Origin: Haloplanus litoreus
Lineage (GTDB): Archaea; Halobacteriota; Halobacteria; Halobacteriales; Haloferacaceae
NCBI RefSeq assembly: GCF_042677945.1
Contig: NZ_JBHUDN010000011.1
Direction: 5' to 3' (one strand)
Length of the DNA stretch: 64,000 bases
The notes under the pieces were generated by a model. The model was not told where the DNA came from. It did no database searches and saw nothing but the letters and a program-made list of their open reading frames with translations. How positions within the stretch are numbered: position 1 is the stretch's first letter; each line of letters starts with the position of its first letter. The position numbers were made by a program, and so were the translations under genes. Shown piece by piece: positions 24,568 to 32,786 of this stretch.

Positions 24568-25990
24568 CGTCGGCGAGTTCGAACTGGAGGACGAACACGG
24601 TACCGCGGGGGTCGTTGTCCTCGATTCGCACCTCGCCCCCGTACTGCTCCACGAGGGTGGACACCAGATAGAGCCCCAGCCCCGTTCCCTCGCTCTCGAT
24701 ACCCCTCTCGCCCTTGCCGAAGACGTCATCTTCCAGTTCCGCCGGGATGCCCGGACCGTCGTCGGCGACGCGGACGGTCACCGTCTCGTCCCCGACGGAC
24801 GCGGAGACGGTGACGGTGGGTTCGTCGCGGTCGCTGTGTTGGACGGCGTTGTTCAGCAGGTTCCGGAACACCGAGGAGAGCATGTCGTTGGCGACCACCT
24901 CGACCAGTGGGACGTTCCCGCGCGTTCGGATCGTCGCCTCGGGGTAACTGGACTGTGCCTCCCGGATCTCCTGGTTCAACACGTACGAGAGGTGTGTGGG
25001 TTCGAGGTCCGGGTCCGCCTCCGAGACGAGCGTCTCCATCAGGTCGCCCATCACGTCGGTCAGTTCGATCACGTGGTCCGTGCGCGTGCGTATCGTCTCC
25101 AGTTGCGGCTGGTTCGTCTCGTCGACGACCGAGTCGAGCAAGTCCGTCATCCCCTGGACGAGTTGCATATCGTTGCGGATGTCGTGACGGACGATCCGGT
25201 TGAGGAGTTCGAGGCGTTCGTTCTGCTCTTCGAGCACTCGTTGGTACTCCCTGATCTCGGTCACGTCCTTGATCGCACCGTCGATGTACGGGTCGCCGTC
25301 GACGGGATCGACCCGGCAGACGGTGAGCAATCCCCAGAACGTCTCCCCGGTGAGCGTCCGGAGTTCGAGTTTCTCGGTCACGACTCCTTTCTCGTCGACC
25401 GCCTCGAAGAACGCCCGGCGGTCGGTCGGATCGGCGTAGATGTCGGCGACGGTGACATCGAGCAGTTCAGACTTGCCGTCGGCGCCGAACAACTCGACCA
25501 TCGTCGGGTTGGCCTCGACGAACGTCCCGTCGGGGTCCCCGCGTGCCCGGAAGATGCCCGTCGGCACGTGTTCGACCAGTTCCTCGAACCGGCCGAGTTC
25601 GTCCTGTCGGCGCTTCCGGTCGGTCACGTCCCGGACGGTCGACAGTACGCACCGGTCCCCGTCCAGTTCGACGGACGATGCGGAGAGTTCGGCCCAGAAG
25701 GTGCCGCTGTCCCGGCGCTTCAGCAGCCACTCGACGGTTTTCGTGCCCGCACCGTCGGTGGCGTCGGCCAACCGATCGACCGGCGTCTCCGGGTGCCAGT
25801 CGTCGGCCAGCAAGTCCTCGACGTGCCGGCCGACGAGGCCTTCGCGGTCGAAGCCGGTCAGTTCCGCGAACTGACCGTTGACCGCGCGAACGGTACCGGT
25901 CTCCGGGTCGTGGACCAGCAGCCCGTCCGGCACCTGTTCGAAGAGGGACGGACTCCCGGCGCCGGTCCTGACCGTGATCGAGTCGTCCAC
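24551..25990 (-). CDS. Soluble PAS-PAS histidine kinase
   Basis: A 479-residue kinase without membrane helices. Two PAS domains (about 10-125, VPDGLLVHDPETGTVRAVN; and 130-245, EELVEHVPTGIFRARG) precede the HisKA box with His269 (IVRHDIRNDMQ) and HATPase_c (FRNLLNNAVQHS, DDGPGIP, GTGLGLYLV). Likely an intracellular sensor. The HATPase part is nearly the same as in the kinase at 21588-23024 at DNA level (77 bases with one difference), pointing to recent duplication or gene conversion. Confidence 0.9.
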   Translation of the reverse strand: MDDSITVRTGAGSPSLFEQVPDGLLVHDPETGTVRAVNGQFAELTGFDREGLVGRHVEDLLADDWHPETPVDRLADATDGAGTKTVEWLLKRRDSGTFWAELSASSVELDGDRCVLSTVRDVTDRKRRQDELGRFEELVEHVPTGIFRARGDPDGTFVEANPTMVELFGADGKSELLDVTVADIYADPTDRRAFFEAVDEKGVVTEKLELRTLTGETFWGLLTVCRVDPVDGDPYIDGAIKDVTEIREYQRVLEEQNERLELLNRIVRHDIRNDMQLVQGMTDLLDSVVDETNQPQLETIRTRTDHVIELTDVMGDLMETLVSEADPDLEPTHLSYVLNQEIREAQSSYPEATIRTRGNVPLVEVVANDMLSSVFRNLLNNAVQHSDRDEPTVTVSASVGDETVTVRVADDGPGIPAELEDDVFGKGERGIESEGTGLGLYLVSTLVEQYGGEVRIEDNDPRGTVFVLQFELADGDGRS

Positions 25991-26035
25991 GTACCTCGTT
26001 CCGACGAGATCAGCATAAACTCACGGCTCCGATTA

Positions 26036-26722
26036 TCACTCCGGAGAACAGATGTCGACGAAGTTTCGCAGTATCGTCAGTCCCGTCTCCCCGCTCTTTT
26101 CGGGGTGGAACTGCGTCCCGAAGACGGTCCCGTCTTCGTTCGCGATAACGGCGGGGAACGTGCGCCCGTGGTCGGTGGTGGCGACGACTGCACCCTCGTC
26201 GTCCGGGACGGCGTAGTAGGAGTGGACGAAGTAGGCGTACTCGCCGTCGACGGAGCCGCCGCGGTCGCTCCCGTCGACGCCCGTCACCAGCGGGTGGTCG
26301 CGCTCGACGGACAGGTCGTTCCAGCCCATGTGAGGCACCTTCTGTCCCTCGTCGAACCGGAGGTTTCGGCCGGGAATGAAGTCGAGGCCGACGACGTCGC
26401 CCTCGCCGGCGTGGTCGGCCTCCTCGCTCGACGTGAGGAGCATCTGCATCCCGAGACAGATCCCGAAGACGGGTTGGCCGCGGACAACCGCGTCGGCGAG
26501 GGCCTCACGGTAGGGGCCGGCGTTTTCCATCCCTTCGCGGAACGCGCCGACGCCCGGCAACACGATGCCGTCGGCGGCGGCGAAGTCGTCGGGGTCGTCG
26601 GTGATGGTCACGGCCGCGCCGGCGCGCTCCAGGCCGCGCGTTGCCGACCGGAGGTTACCGAGGCCGTAGTCCACGATGACCACGTCCGCCAGCGCCTCCG
26701 ACGGGGGTTCGGACAGGCTCAT
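26036..26722 (-). CDS. hisH: Imidazole glycerol phosphate synthase, glutaminase subunit
   Basis: A 228-residue class I glutamine amidotransferase. The nucleophile is Cys89 in GICLGMQ; the His-Glu pair is in GTQFHPEKSG; the N-terminal DYGLGNLRS is typical of HisH. With HisF it makes IGP and AICAR in histidine synthesis. HisF is not adjacent, as is usual in dispersed haloarchaeal his genes. Confidence 0.96.
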   Translation of the reverse strand: MSLSEPPSEALADVVIVDYGLGNLRSATRGLERAGAAVTITDDPDDFAAADGIVLPGVGAFREGMENAGPYREALADAVVRGQPVFGICLGMQMLLTSSEEADHAGEGDVVGLDFIPGRNLRFDEGQKVPHMGWNDLSVERDHPLVTGVDGSDRGGSVDGEYAYFVHSYYAVPDDEGAVVATTDHGRTFPAVIANEDGTVFGTQFHPEKSGETGLTILRNFVDICSPE

Positions 26723-26773
26723 ACCTCCACTCCGTCGCCGGGGGGCAAGTGGCTTTTCGTTGCGTCAAGGGTT

Positions 26774-26858
26774 TCGTACGGCTCGATGTACCTGTTCACC
26801 AGTAGGTCGCCACCCGTCTCGCCGAACCGCCGGTACTGACTCACAGCAGTCCGTATCA
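26774..26858. repeat. Dispersed palindromic repeat D
   Basis: Left end TTCGTACGGCTCGATGTACC, right end ACTCACAGCAGTCCGTATCA, with GTCGCCACCCGTCTCGCCGA in the middle. It fills the gap between hisH and the uracil glycosylase gene, and its last TCA is the reverse of the TGA stop codon of the glycosylase gene. Confidence 0.65.
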
Positions 26859-27452
26859 GTAATCGCCCAGCCGCGACTGCCCGCCGCCGTCCGTCGAGGC
26901 ACCCACGAGGTCGGCCGCCTTCGTCACCGCCTCCGCGAACGGGTCGCGCTGACTCCGGTCGTACAGCGTCGCCGCCGGGTGTAGACAGAGCAGGACTCGT
27001 CGCGACTCCCCGCCGATGCGGGCGTCGACGACCGATCCCGCCTCCTTCGTGACCGCCACGTCGCGATCCAGCAGTCGCTCGCCGGGCACCTTGCCGAGCG
27101 TGACGATCAGGTCCGGATCGACCGACTCGATCTCACGGGCCAGAAACTCGGCGCAGTTGTCGAGTTCGCCGACGTGCGGGTCGCGGTTCTCGGGCGGCCG
27201 ACACCGGACACAGTTGGTGATGCGCACGTCCGCCCGGGCGAGGCCGGCGTCTCGGAGGGCGTCGTCGAGCACCGATCCCGACCGCCCGACGAAGGGTTCT
27301 CCCCGCTCGTCCTCGTCGGCGCCGGGTGCCTCCCCGACGAACAGGAGGGCGGCGTCGTCGGGGCCGACCCCGTTGACGATGCGACTCCGTGACTCGACGA
27401 GCGCCGGACACCGTTCGCAGGCACACACGTCCGGTCCGTCCGTCTCGACCAT
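26856..27452 (-). CDS. Type-4/5-like uracil-DNA glycosylase (Fe-S)
   Basis: A 198-residue member of the uracil-DNA glycosylase superfamily. Motif 1 is VGEAPGADEDERGEPFVG, and motif 2 appears as LHPAATLYD. Cys10/12/15 at the start (CACERCPAL) with CVRCRPP and NCAEFL supply the four ligands of the [4Fe-4S] cluster of this family. It removes uracil from DNA in base-excision repair. Last gene of the DUF5786-DUF99-UDG transcription unit (24-base gap). Confidence 0.9.
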   Translation of the reverse strand: MVETDGPDVCACERCPALVESRSRIVNGVGPDDAALLFVGEAPGADEDERGEPFVGRSGSVLDDALRDAGLARADVRITNCVRCRPPENRDPHVGELDNCAEFLAREIESVDPDLIVTLGKVPGERLLDRDVAVTKEAGSVVDARIGGESRRVLLCLHPAATLYDRSQRDPFAEAVTKAADLVGASTDGGGQSRLGDY

Positions 27453-27476
27453 AGCGGATGCGCGTGGTCCGGCGGC

Positions 27477-28061
27477 TTAAGTGTCCTCGTCGGCGAGGCC
27501 GGCGTCCTCGTTCACGAAGCGACGGGCGGCGCGGGCGGCCAGTCGCGCCACGCGGAGCGGGTCCGGCCGGCCGCCCTCGGGGGTGAACGCCCGTACCGTC
27601 TCGGCGGCGGCCACGTCGTCGACGCCGACGCTCCGGACGAACACGTCTTCGTCGTTCACGTCGACTCGTCGTCGGGCCGGCTGGGCGCGGTACGTCCGGA
27701 GTCGCCGGTCGAGGGCGTCCCCGGAGAACTGCTCGCGAAGCGCCGGTTCGAGTCCGGGACTCGCCTCGAACGACACCGAGACGACGGGGCGGTCGATCCG
27801 TTCGTGGAGGCTCGACAGGTCGACGATGTTGAACCAGGCGGGCGCGATACCCGAGAGCAGGAGGACGCGGACGTCCGCCCGGTCGAGGGACGTCCAGAGG
27901 TCCGCGATGGCGTCGGTGGCGTCGGTGCCGCCGACGGTGCACGCTCCGAAGGCGAACCCGTCGGCGGTGCGGTCACGACGGAGGACGGCTCCACAGAGGA
28001 CGCTCCGATCCGAGCCAGAAAAGGATTCGGCGACGCCGAGCGCCCGCGCGCCGGATTTCAC
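27477..28061 (-). CDS. DUF99 family protein
   Basis: A 194-residue protein of the DUF99/UPF0215 family: ALGVAESFSGSDRSVLCGAVLRRD at the start is the family signature, and LLLSGIAPAWFNIVDL the central one. The fold is related to endonuclease V but catalytic function is not established. Its ATG overlaps the stop of the DUF5786 gene (ATGA, 28058-28061). Its placement before a uracil glycosylase hints at nucleic-acid repair (inference). Confidence 0.88.
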   Translation of the reverse strand: MKSGARALGVAESFSGSDRSVLCGAVLRRDRTADGFAFGACTVGGTDATDAIADLWTSLDRADVRVLLLSGIAPAWFNIVDLSSLHERIDRPVVSVSFEASPGLEPALREQFSGDALDRRLRTYRAQPARRRVDVNDEDVFVRSVGVDDVAAAETVRAFTPEGGRPDPLRVARLAARAARRFVNEDAGLADEDT

Positions 28062-28234
28062 TCGTCTTTGATCTCTTTGAGGCGGTCGATCAACTCGTCG
28101 TTGGACGCCCCGATTTCGAACTCGACCGACCCCCGATGGTCGTTCTCGGACGTCTCGACCCCCTCGTTGTCGTCGAGGTCGGCGTCTAACTCTTGGTTCT
28201 CCTGTTCGGATTCATCGTAGCTCCCGAAGCCCAT
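28058..28234 (-). CDS. DUF5786-type small acidic protein
   Basis: A 58-residue, very acidic protein starting MGFGSYDESEQENQ and ending in a helix (ELIDRLKEIKDE). It matches the haloarchaeal DUF5786 type as I remember it. Function unknown. First gene of a leftward operon with DUF99 and the uracil glycosylase. Confidence 0.8.
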   Translation of the reverse strand: MGFGSYDESEQENQELDADLDDNEGVETSENDHRGSVEFEIGASNDELIDRLKEIKDE

Positions 28235-28330
28235 ACGAGTGAACGTAGCGCGTCCACAACCAAAAAGGATTTGCCGGGTGGGTGTGACGTCCACCGCCCC
28301 GTTTTTGTCGTCGGCGCGAAACGAGTCGAT

Positions 28331-28945
28331 ATGGACGTCCACAACGTCACCGCGGACGCCGAGGAGTTCACCTGCAACGCCTATCTGGCCACCGGCGAGC
28401 GGCCGGCCCTCGTCGACGCGGGCACGATGTCTGGCGTCGTCGACGTCGTGACAGACCACGTCGACGACCTCGACCGGGTGGTGCTCACCCACCAGCACCA
28501 CGACCACGTCGGCGAACTCGACGCCGTCCTCGACGCCTTCGACGCCGACCTGTACGCCTACGCCGACCACCCGCGCCGGACCCACGGCCTCGCGGACGGG
28601 GACACCGTCTCCCTCGGCGACGAGTCCTTCGACGTCGTCTACACGCCGGGCCACGCCGACGACCACGTCTCCCTCGTGAGTGATCGTACCCTGTTCAGCG
28701 GCGACGTGGCCGTCTACAACGACGGCGCCTTCGACGACGGGAGCTTCGGCCGAACCGACAGCCCCGGCCAGTCCCGCGAGCGCCTCATCGAGAGTTTGGA
28801 GACGCTGCTCGACCGGCTACCGGACTCGGTCACGGCGATGTACGCCGGCCACGGCGACCCGTTCCACGCCGACGGGGAGAGCGTGCGAACGGTGATCGAA
28901 CGGGCGCTCCGACGGGCCGAGCGACGGGAGCCGAAGTACGACTGA
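28331..28945 (+). CDS. Metallo-beta-lactamase fold hydrolase
   Basis: A 204-residue MBL-fold protein with the metal-binding motif HQHHDHVG, a second-site segment TPGHADDHVS, the metal-bridging SGDVAVYN and a C-terminal AGHGDPF. This is the pattern of glyoxalase II-like thioester hydrolases, but the substrate is unknown. It converges on rpl40e with repeat B in between. Confidence 0.88.
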   Translation: MDVHNVTADAEEFTCNAYLATGERPALVDAGTMSGVVDVVTDHVDDLDRVVLTHQHHDHVGELDAVLDAFDADLYAYADHPRRTHGLADGDTVSLGDESFDVVYTPGHADDHVSLVSDRTLFSGDVAVYNDGAFDDGSFGRTDSPGQSRERLIESLETLLDRLPDSVTAMYAGHGDPFHADGESVRTVIERALRRAERREPKYD

Positions 28946-28991
28946 TCGTCGGTGAGGGTTCCGACGGCGGGGCCGCAAAAAGATCGACGGG

Positions 28992-29072
28992 GCATACGGG
29001 CCGTCGTAACCGTCTCCCGGTCGTCTCCGACCACCGGAGACGGCCGGAACTGACGTAGGACCGTCCGTATCA
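28992..29072. repeat. Dispersed palindromic repeat B
   Basis: The cleanest copy: left GCATACGGGCCGTCGTAACC, then GTCTCCCGGTCGTCTCCGAC, CACCGGAGACGGCCGGAACT, right GACGTAGGACCGTCCGTATCA (given here in parts). The two halves pair into a long hairpin. The last three bases are the reverse of the TGA stop codon of rpl40e. Lies between convergent genes, where a hairpin could terminate both transcripts. Confidence 0.75.
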
Positions 29073-29219
29073 GGCGCTGCGCCGTTCTTTGGCCTTGGGA
29101 CGGAGCTTCTTGTAGCCGCACTTCCGGCAGCGCTTGGCGCGGGGGGAGTTGCGCGCGTTACACCGCATGCAGATCTGTTTGTCGAGGATGCGACGTTCCG
29201 CCTTCTCGAAGGTAGCCAT
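29070..29219 (-). CDS. rpl40e: Ribosomal protein L40e
   Basis: A 49-residue basic zinc-ribbon protein: CMRCNARNSPRAKRCRKCGY gives the four Cys ligands and the end PKAKERRSA is typical of archaeal L40e. A large-subunit ribosomal protein. The stop codon is provided by repeat B. Confidence 0.95.
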   Translation of the reverse strand: MATFEKAERRILDKQICMRCNARNSPRAKRCRKCGYKKLRPKAKERRSA

Positions 29220-29320
29220 ACGCCCCGATTTTCGGCCGACTGGCATAACGCTTGCGAGTGACCCCGAAGAATGGTCGGGACAACGCAAGCGTTTAGACGT
29301 GCCGTGGAGTACATCGTGGT

Positions 29321-29779
29321 ATGGCGAACTGTCCGCTCGCCGACGACTGCCCCAGTTTCTCGGAACGCATCCAGGGCATGGGGTGCCAGCACTACGGTGA
29401 TCGCGGGGGCGCCGAGTGGTGCAACCACTACGATATGCCCATCTCCGACCTGAAACAGCAACCGGTGAAACCCGGGGAGGAACTCGTCGTCGAGGTGACC
29501 GACATCCACGAGAGCGGGTCCGGCGTCGGCCGCACCGAGGACGGCTTCATCGTTCTGGTCGACGGGACGCTCCCGCCGTCCCGGGCGCGCGTCCGGATCG
29601 ACCGAGTGAAGGCCAACCACGCGACCGCCGACGAAGTCGAACGTCTCCCGATGGACGGCGACGAAGACGAAGACGAAGACGAAGGTGAGGGCGAGGGCGA
29701 GGACGCCGAGACGGACGCCGACGGCGGACCGAGCCGTCCCGAGCAACTGGGCAGTCGAGACAACTTCTGGGGCGGATAG
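29321..29779 (+). CDS. TRAM-domain protein
   Basis: A 152-residue protein. The first 45 residues carry several Cys/His (CPLADDCPSF, GCQHYG, WCNHYD), possibly a metal site. Residues about 48-105 are a TRAM domain (GEELVVEVTDIHESGSGVGR, DGFIVLVDGTLPPSRARVRI), a small RNA-binding beta barrel. The tail is an acidic Glu/Asp-Gly repeat followed by LGSRDNFWGG. Stand-alone TRAM proteins act as RNA chaperones in archaea. Confidence 0.9.
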   Translation: MANCPLADDCPSFSERIQGMGCQHYGDRGGAEWCNHYDMPISDLKQQPVKPGEELVVEVTDIHESGSGVGRTEDGFIVLVDGTLPPSRARVRIDRVKANHATADEVERLPMDGDEDEDEDEGEGEGEDAETDADGGPSRPEQLGSRDNFWGG

Positions 29780-29841
29780 ACGCCGGCGGCCGCGGACAGT
29801 CCGAAGTGTAGCTTTTAGGTGCCGAAGGTCTACGTCGAGGT

Positions 29842-30306
29842 ATGGAAGACGACCCGGACGCGGACGCGCTGCTCGAACGCGCCGGTTTCGACCCCGAAGA
29901 GAGCGTGTTGACGCGTCGGCAAGCCGAGGTGCTCGCACTCCGCGAACGGAACGTGCGCCAGTCCACCATCGCGGACCTCCTCGGCACGTCGCGTGCCAAC
30001 GTCTCGAGTATCGAGTCGAGCGCCCGCGACAACGTCGCGAAGGCCCGCGAAACCGTCGCGTTCGCCGAGGCGCTGACCGCGCCGGTTCGTGTCGAAGTCG
30101 ACGAAGACACCGATCTCTACAACGTCCCCAAACTCGTCTACGACGCCTGCGACGCCGCCGGCGTCAAGGTCAACCACACGGCCCCGGACCTGATGAAACT
30201 CGTCAGCGACGAGGCCGGCGACGCGGTCAAGGGTCGCGAGGTGCAGGCCCCCCTGCTGGTCGGCGTGACCACGGACGGCACCGTCCGCGTCCGACAGTCG
30301 AGGTGA
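29842..30306 (+). CDS. tfx: Tfx family DNA-binding protein
   Basis: A 154-residue protein with an N-terminal helix-turn-helix of the sigma-70-region-4 type (LTRRQAEVLALRERNVRQSTIADLLGTSRANVSSIE, in parts) and a C-terminal domain starting at about residue 80 (LYNVPKLVYDACDAAGVKVNH), the Tfx layout. In a methanogen Tfx binds the promoter of the molybdenum formylmethanofuran dehydrogenase operon; the target here is unknown. Confidence 0.9.
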   Translation: MEDDPDADALLERAGFDPEESVLTRRQAEVLALRERNVRQSTIADLLGTSRANVSSIESSARDNVAKARETVAFAEALTAPVRVEVDEDTDLYNVPKLVYDACDAAGVKVNHTAPDLMKLVSDEAGDAVKGREVQAPLLVGVTTDGTVRVRQSR

Positions 30307-30364
30307 TCGCGCGGGTCGTCCCTGCGGTCGGCATCCCGCCGCGACGGCCGAACCACGGAATCGA

Positions 30365-31378
30365 TCAGAACTCCCCGCTCGACTCCAGGTCGGAGACCAG
30401 TTCGCGAACCCGCTGTGCCGCCGCCGTCGGCACCACGAGCACCCGGTCGTCGTAGGCGACGACCGCGAGATCCTCGACGCCCACCAGCGAGACGTGGACG
30501 TCGTCGCCGGCGTCGACGTTGTTCGCCGCGTCAACCGCCGTCACCGCCGCATCGCCGGCGACGACCGTCCCGTTCTCGTCGGCGGGCAGGATTCGCTGGA
30601 GGGCGTCCCACGATCCGAGGTCGTCCCACTCGACCGTGAGTGGGACGACGGCGACGTTCTCCGCCCGTTCGAGCACCGCGTGGTCGACGCTTACGGGATC
30701 GACCGCCGCGAACCCCGCCTCCGGATCGCCCTGGTCGAGGGCGTCCACGAGGGGGGAAAGTGGCGAGTCCGGCGCGCCCGCCGCCTCGACGAACGCGGCG
30801 GGCGTCCACGCGAAGATGCCGGCGTTCCAGTAGTAGCCCCGATCCACGTACTTCCGTGCCGTCTCGGCGTCCGGTTTCTCGTGGAAGGCCGCCACCTCGG
30901 CGTACACGCCCCGGTCGCGCCCGGGTTCGACGTAGCCATAGCCGGTGTCCGGGCGGTCGGGGGCGACGCCGAAGGTCACCAGCGTGTCGGTCTCGGCGGC
31001 GACCCGCGCGCCCCGCCGGGCCGGCGTCTCGAAGTCGCCGGCGACGTGGTGGTCGCTCGGGAGGGCGAGCACCACGGGGTCGTCGAAGCGCTCGGCGATC
31101 CGGTGGGTGACGTAGGTGAGTGCCGGGCCGGTGTCCTTGCCGGCGGGTTCGACCACCACCGTCGCTTCGGGAACCGCCTCGTGGACGGCATCGGCAAACG
31201 CCGGGCGGGTGGAGACGACCACCCTGTCGGCGAAGTCGGCGCGGGCGACGGTGCGTTCGAGGAGGGTGTCCCCGCCGGTGAGCGACAGGAACTGTTTGGG
31301 CCGGTGACTCCGGCTCGCGGGGTAGAGTCGGGAGCCGACGCCGCCGGCGAGGACGGCGGCCACGAGCGGTCGATCCAT
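30365..31378 (-). CDS. Mannose-1-phosphate guanylyltransferase-like nucleotidyltransferase
   Basis: A 337-residue sugar nucleotidyltransferase. The signature AVLAGGVGSRLYPASRSHRPKQF at the start and FHEKPDAETARKY, YYWNAGIF and EWDDLGSW identify the GDP-mannose pyrophosphorylase (ManC) type, which joins mannose-1-phosphate to GTP for glycan synthesis. The bacterial fused isomerase domain is absent. Substrate assignment is by family. Confidence 0.88.
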   Translation of the reverse strand: MDRPLVAAVLAGGVGSRLYPASRSHRPKQFLSLTGGDTLLERTVARADFADRVVVSTRPAFADAVHEAVPEATVVVEPAGKDTGPALTYVTHRIAERFDDPVVLALPSDHHVAGDFETPARRGARVAAETDTLVTFGVAPDRPDTGYGYVEPGRDRGVYAEVAAFHEKPDAETARKYVDRGYYWNAGIFAWTPAAFVEAAGAPDSPLSPLVDALDQGDPEAGFAAVDPVSVDHAVLERAENVAVVPLTVEWDDLGSWDALQRILPADENGTVVAGDAAVTAVDAANNVDAGDDVHVSLVGVEDLAVVAYDDRVLVVPTAAAQRVRELVSDLESSGEF

Positions 31379-31427
31379 GGGCGTCGTGTGGACGACTGTC
31401 GGCAAAAGCGCTCCGCCAGGCGGCCGC

Positions 31428-31700
31428 CTACCACGTCTCGACGATGCCCTCGCGGACGTCCTCCAGACAGCCCTCGCAGTCCGGGTGGCCCGCCTCGAAG
31501 CACTCGGGACGCCCCTCGCCGTCGACGGCGACGGTCCGCCGTTCGGCCTCCCGACGGCAGACGATCCGGACGCGTCCGTCGTCGTCGCGGGGCAGGTCCA
31601 CCGACGCCTGCCCCTCCCGGTAGGCCCTGCGGGCCTCCGCGTAGCGGCGGCCGGCCGAGCGGAAGGTCGTTCGCACGAACCGTTCCAGTCGGTCGTCCAT
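31428..31700 (-). CDS. Small conserved haloarchaeal protein (DUF7091-like)
   Basis: A 90-residue protein with a basic N-terminal helix (LERFVRTTFRSAGRRYAEARRAYREG, in parts) and a C-terminal Cys/His cluster (CRREAER, ECFEAGHPDCEGCLED) that may bind zinc. From memory it resembles the haloarchaeal DUF7091 family; no function is known. Codirectional with the nucleotidyltransferase. Confidence 0.65.
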   Translation of the reverse strand: MDDRLERFVRTTFRSAGRRYAEARRAYREGQASVDLPRDDDGRVRIVCRREAERRTVAVDGEGRPECFEAGHPDCEGCLEDVREGIVETW

Positions 31701-31784
31701 ACCCGCCCTTGCGGTGGCGGACTCAAAGACCCGTCGGCGCCGGTTCGATCGCCCCGACGTTCACTTTCACCCCGGTGCCGGAGG

Positions 31785-31794
31785 TTTTTATATT
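31785..31794 (+). promoter_or_regulatory. TATA box of the RPA operon
   Basis: The strong A/T box TTTTTATATT lies about 60 bases before the ATG at 31853, leaving a short leader of about 35-40 nucleotides. It serves rpa and its partner gene. Confidence 0.65.
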
Positions 31795-31852
31795 GTCGCG
31801 CACCAATCGGCGTGTGCCTCCCCACGAGAACAGACCGGAGGCGAGTGTGACC

Positions 31853-32785
31853 ATGACCGATTTGCATACCCACGCGGAGGACATCGTAGCGCAGTTCTCG
31901 GATCATCTCGATCTGAGCGTCGACGAGGTCGAGGAACGACTCGACAACCTCGTCAACGAGTACCGGGTCCCGGTGGACGAGGCCCGGCGGAGCGTCGTGA
32001 ACAGTTACCTCGACGAGGCGGGACTGGAGCGCGACGCCCTCGGCGGTGGCGGCGGCAACGCTTCCGTCGGCCTCGCCGAAATCGATCAGGACGAACAGTG
32101 GCTAGACGTGACCGCCAAGGTGGTCGAACTCTGGGAACCACGGAGCGACTCCGTGGCGCAGGTCGGCCTGCTCGGCGACGAGACGGGCACCACCAAGTTC
32201 GTCGCCTTCGAGACGTCCGACCTCCCCGAACTGGAGGACGGCGCCGTCTACCGGCTGGAGAACCTGGTGACCGACGAGTACCAGGGTAACTTCTCGGTGA
32301 AGCTCAACCGGACGACGACTATCACGGAGGTCGACGAGGACATCGAAGTCGGCGACGACGCCGAGACGGTGGAGGGCGCGCTGGTGGACATCCAGAGCGG
32401 GAGCGGCCTCATCAAGCGCTGTCCCGAGGACGACTGCACCCGTGTCCTCCAGAACGGTCGATGTTCCGAACACGGGAGCGTCGAGGGCGAGTTCGACCTG
32501 CGGATCAAGGGCGTCCTCGACGACGGTGAACAGGTCCACGAGGTGATCTTCGACCGCGAGGCGACCGAATCACTCACCGGGATGACACTCGAGGACGCGA
32601 AGGACATGGCGATGGACGCACTCGATACGACCGTCGTCGCCGACGAGATGCGCGCGGATACGCTCGGCCGGTACTACCGGGTGAGCGGCCCGCAGTTCGG
32701 CCGGTACGTGCTGGTCGACGAGTTCGAACGACTGACCGGGCCGGTAGACGCCGAGGCGGCCCTCATCGAAGCGAGGTCGATCTAA
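31853..32785 (+). CDS. rpa: Replication protein A (single-stranded DNA-binding protein)
   Basis: A 310-residue RPA. An N-terminal helical part (about 1-65) is followed by an OB fold (about 75-160: LDVTAKVVELWEPRSDSVAQVG), a zinc-finger-containing OB fold (CPEDDCTRVLQNGRCSEHG) and a C-terminal part. It protects single-stranded DNA in replication and repair. In Haloferax RPA1/RPA3-type genes are cotranscribed with an RPA-associated protein, as here (gap of one base). Confidence 0.93.
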   Translation: MTDLHTHAEDIVAQFSDHLDLSVDEVEERLDNLVNEYRVPVDEARRSVVNSYLDEAGLERDALGGGGGNASVGLAEIDQDEQWLDVTAKVVELWEPRSDSVAQVGLLGDETGTTKFVAFETSDLPELEDGAVYRLENLVTDEYQGNFSVKLNRTTTITEVDEDIEVGDDAETVEGALVDIQSGSGLIKRCPEDDCTRVLQNGRCSEHGSVEGEFDLRIKGVLDDGEQVHEVIFDREATESLTGMTLEDAKDMAMDALDTTVVADEMRADTLGRYYRVSGPQFGRYVLVDEFERLTGPVDAEAALIEARSI

Positions 32786-32786
32786 C

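Noticed and set aside
24278..26839. Rightward 853-codon frame
   Set aside because: Antisense to pheA, the second kinase and hisH, all of which have clear motifs.
23022..29072. Repeats A-D as a CRISPR array
   Set aside because: Copies are kilobases apart, palindromic and diverged, with genes between them and no regular spacers.
29655..29720. GAAGACGAA/GAGGGCGAG repeats as a regulatory repeat
   Set aside because: In-frame codons of the acidic tail of the TRAM protein; common in halophile proteins.
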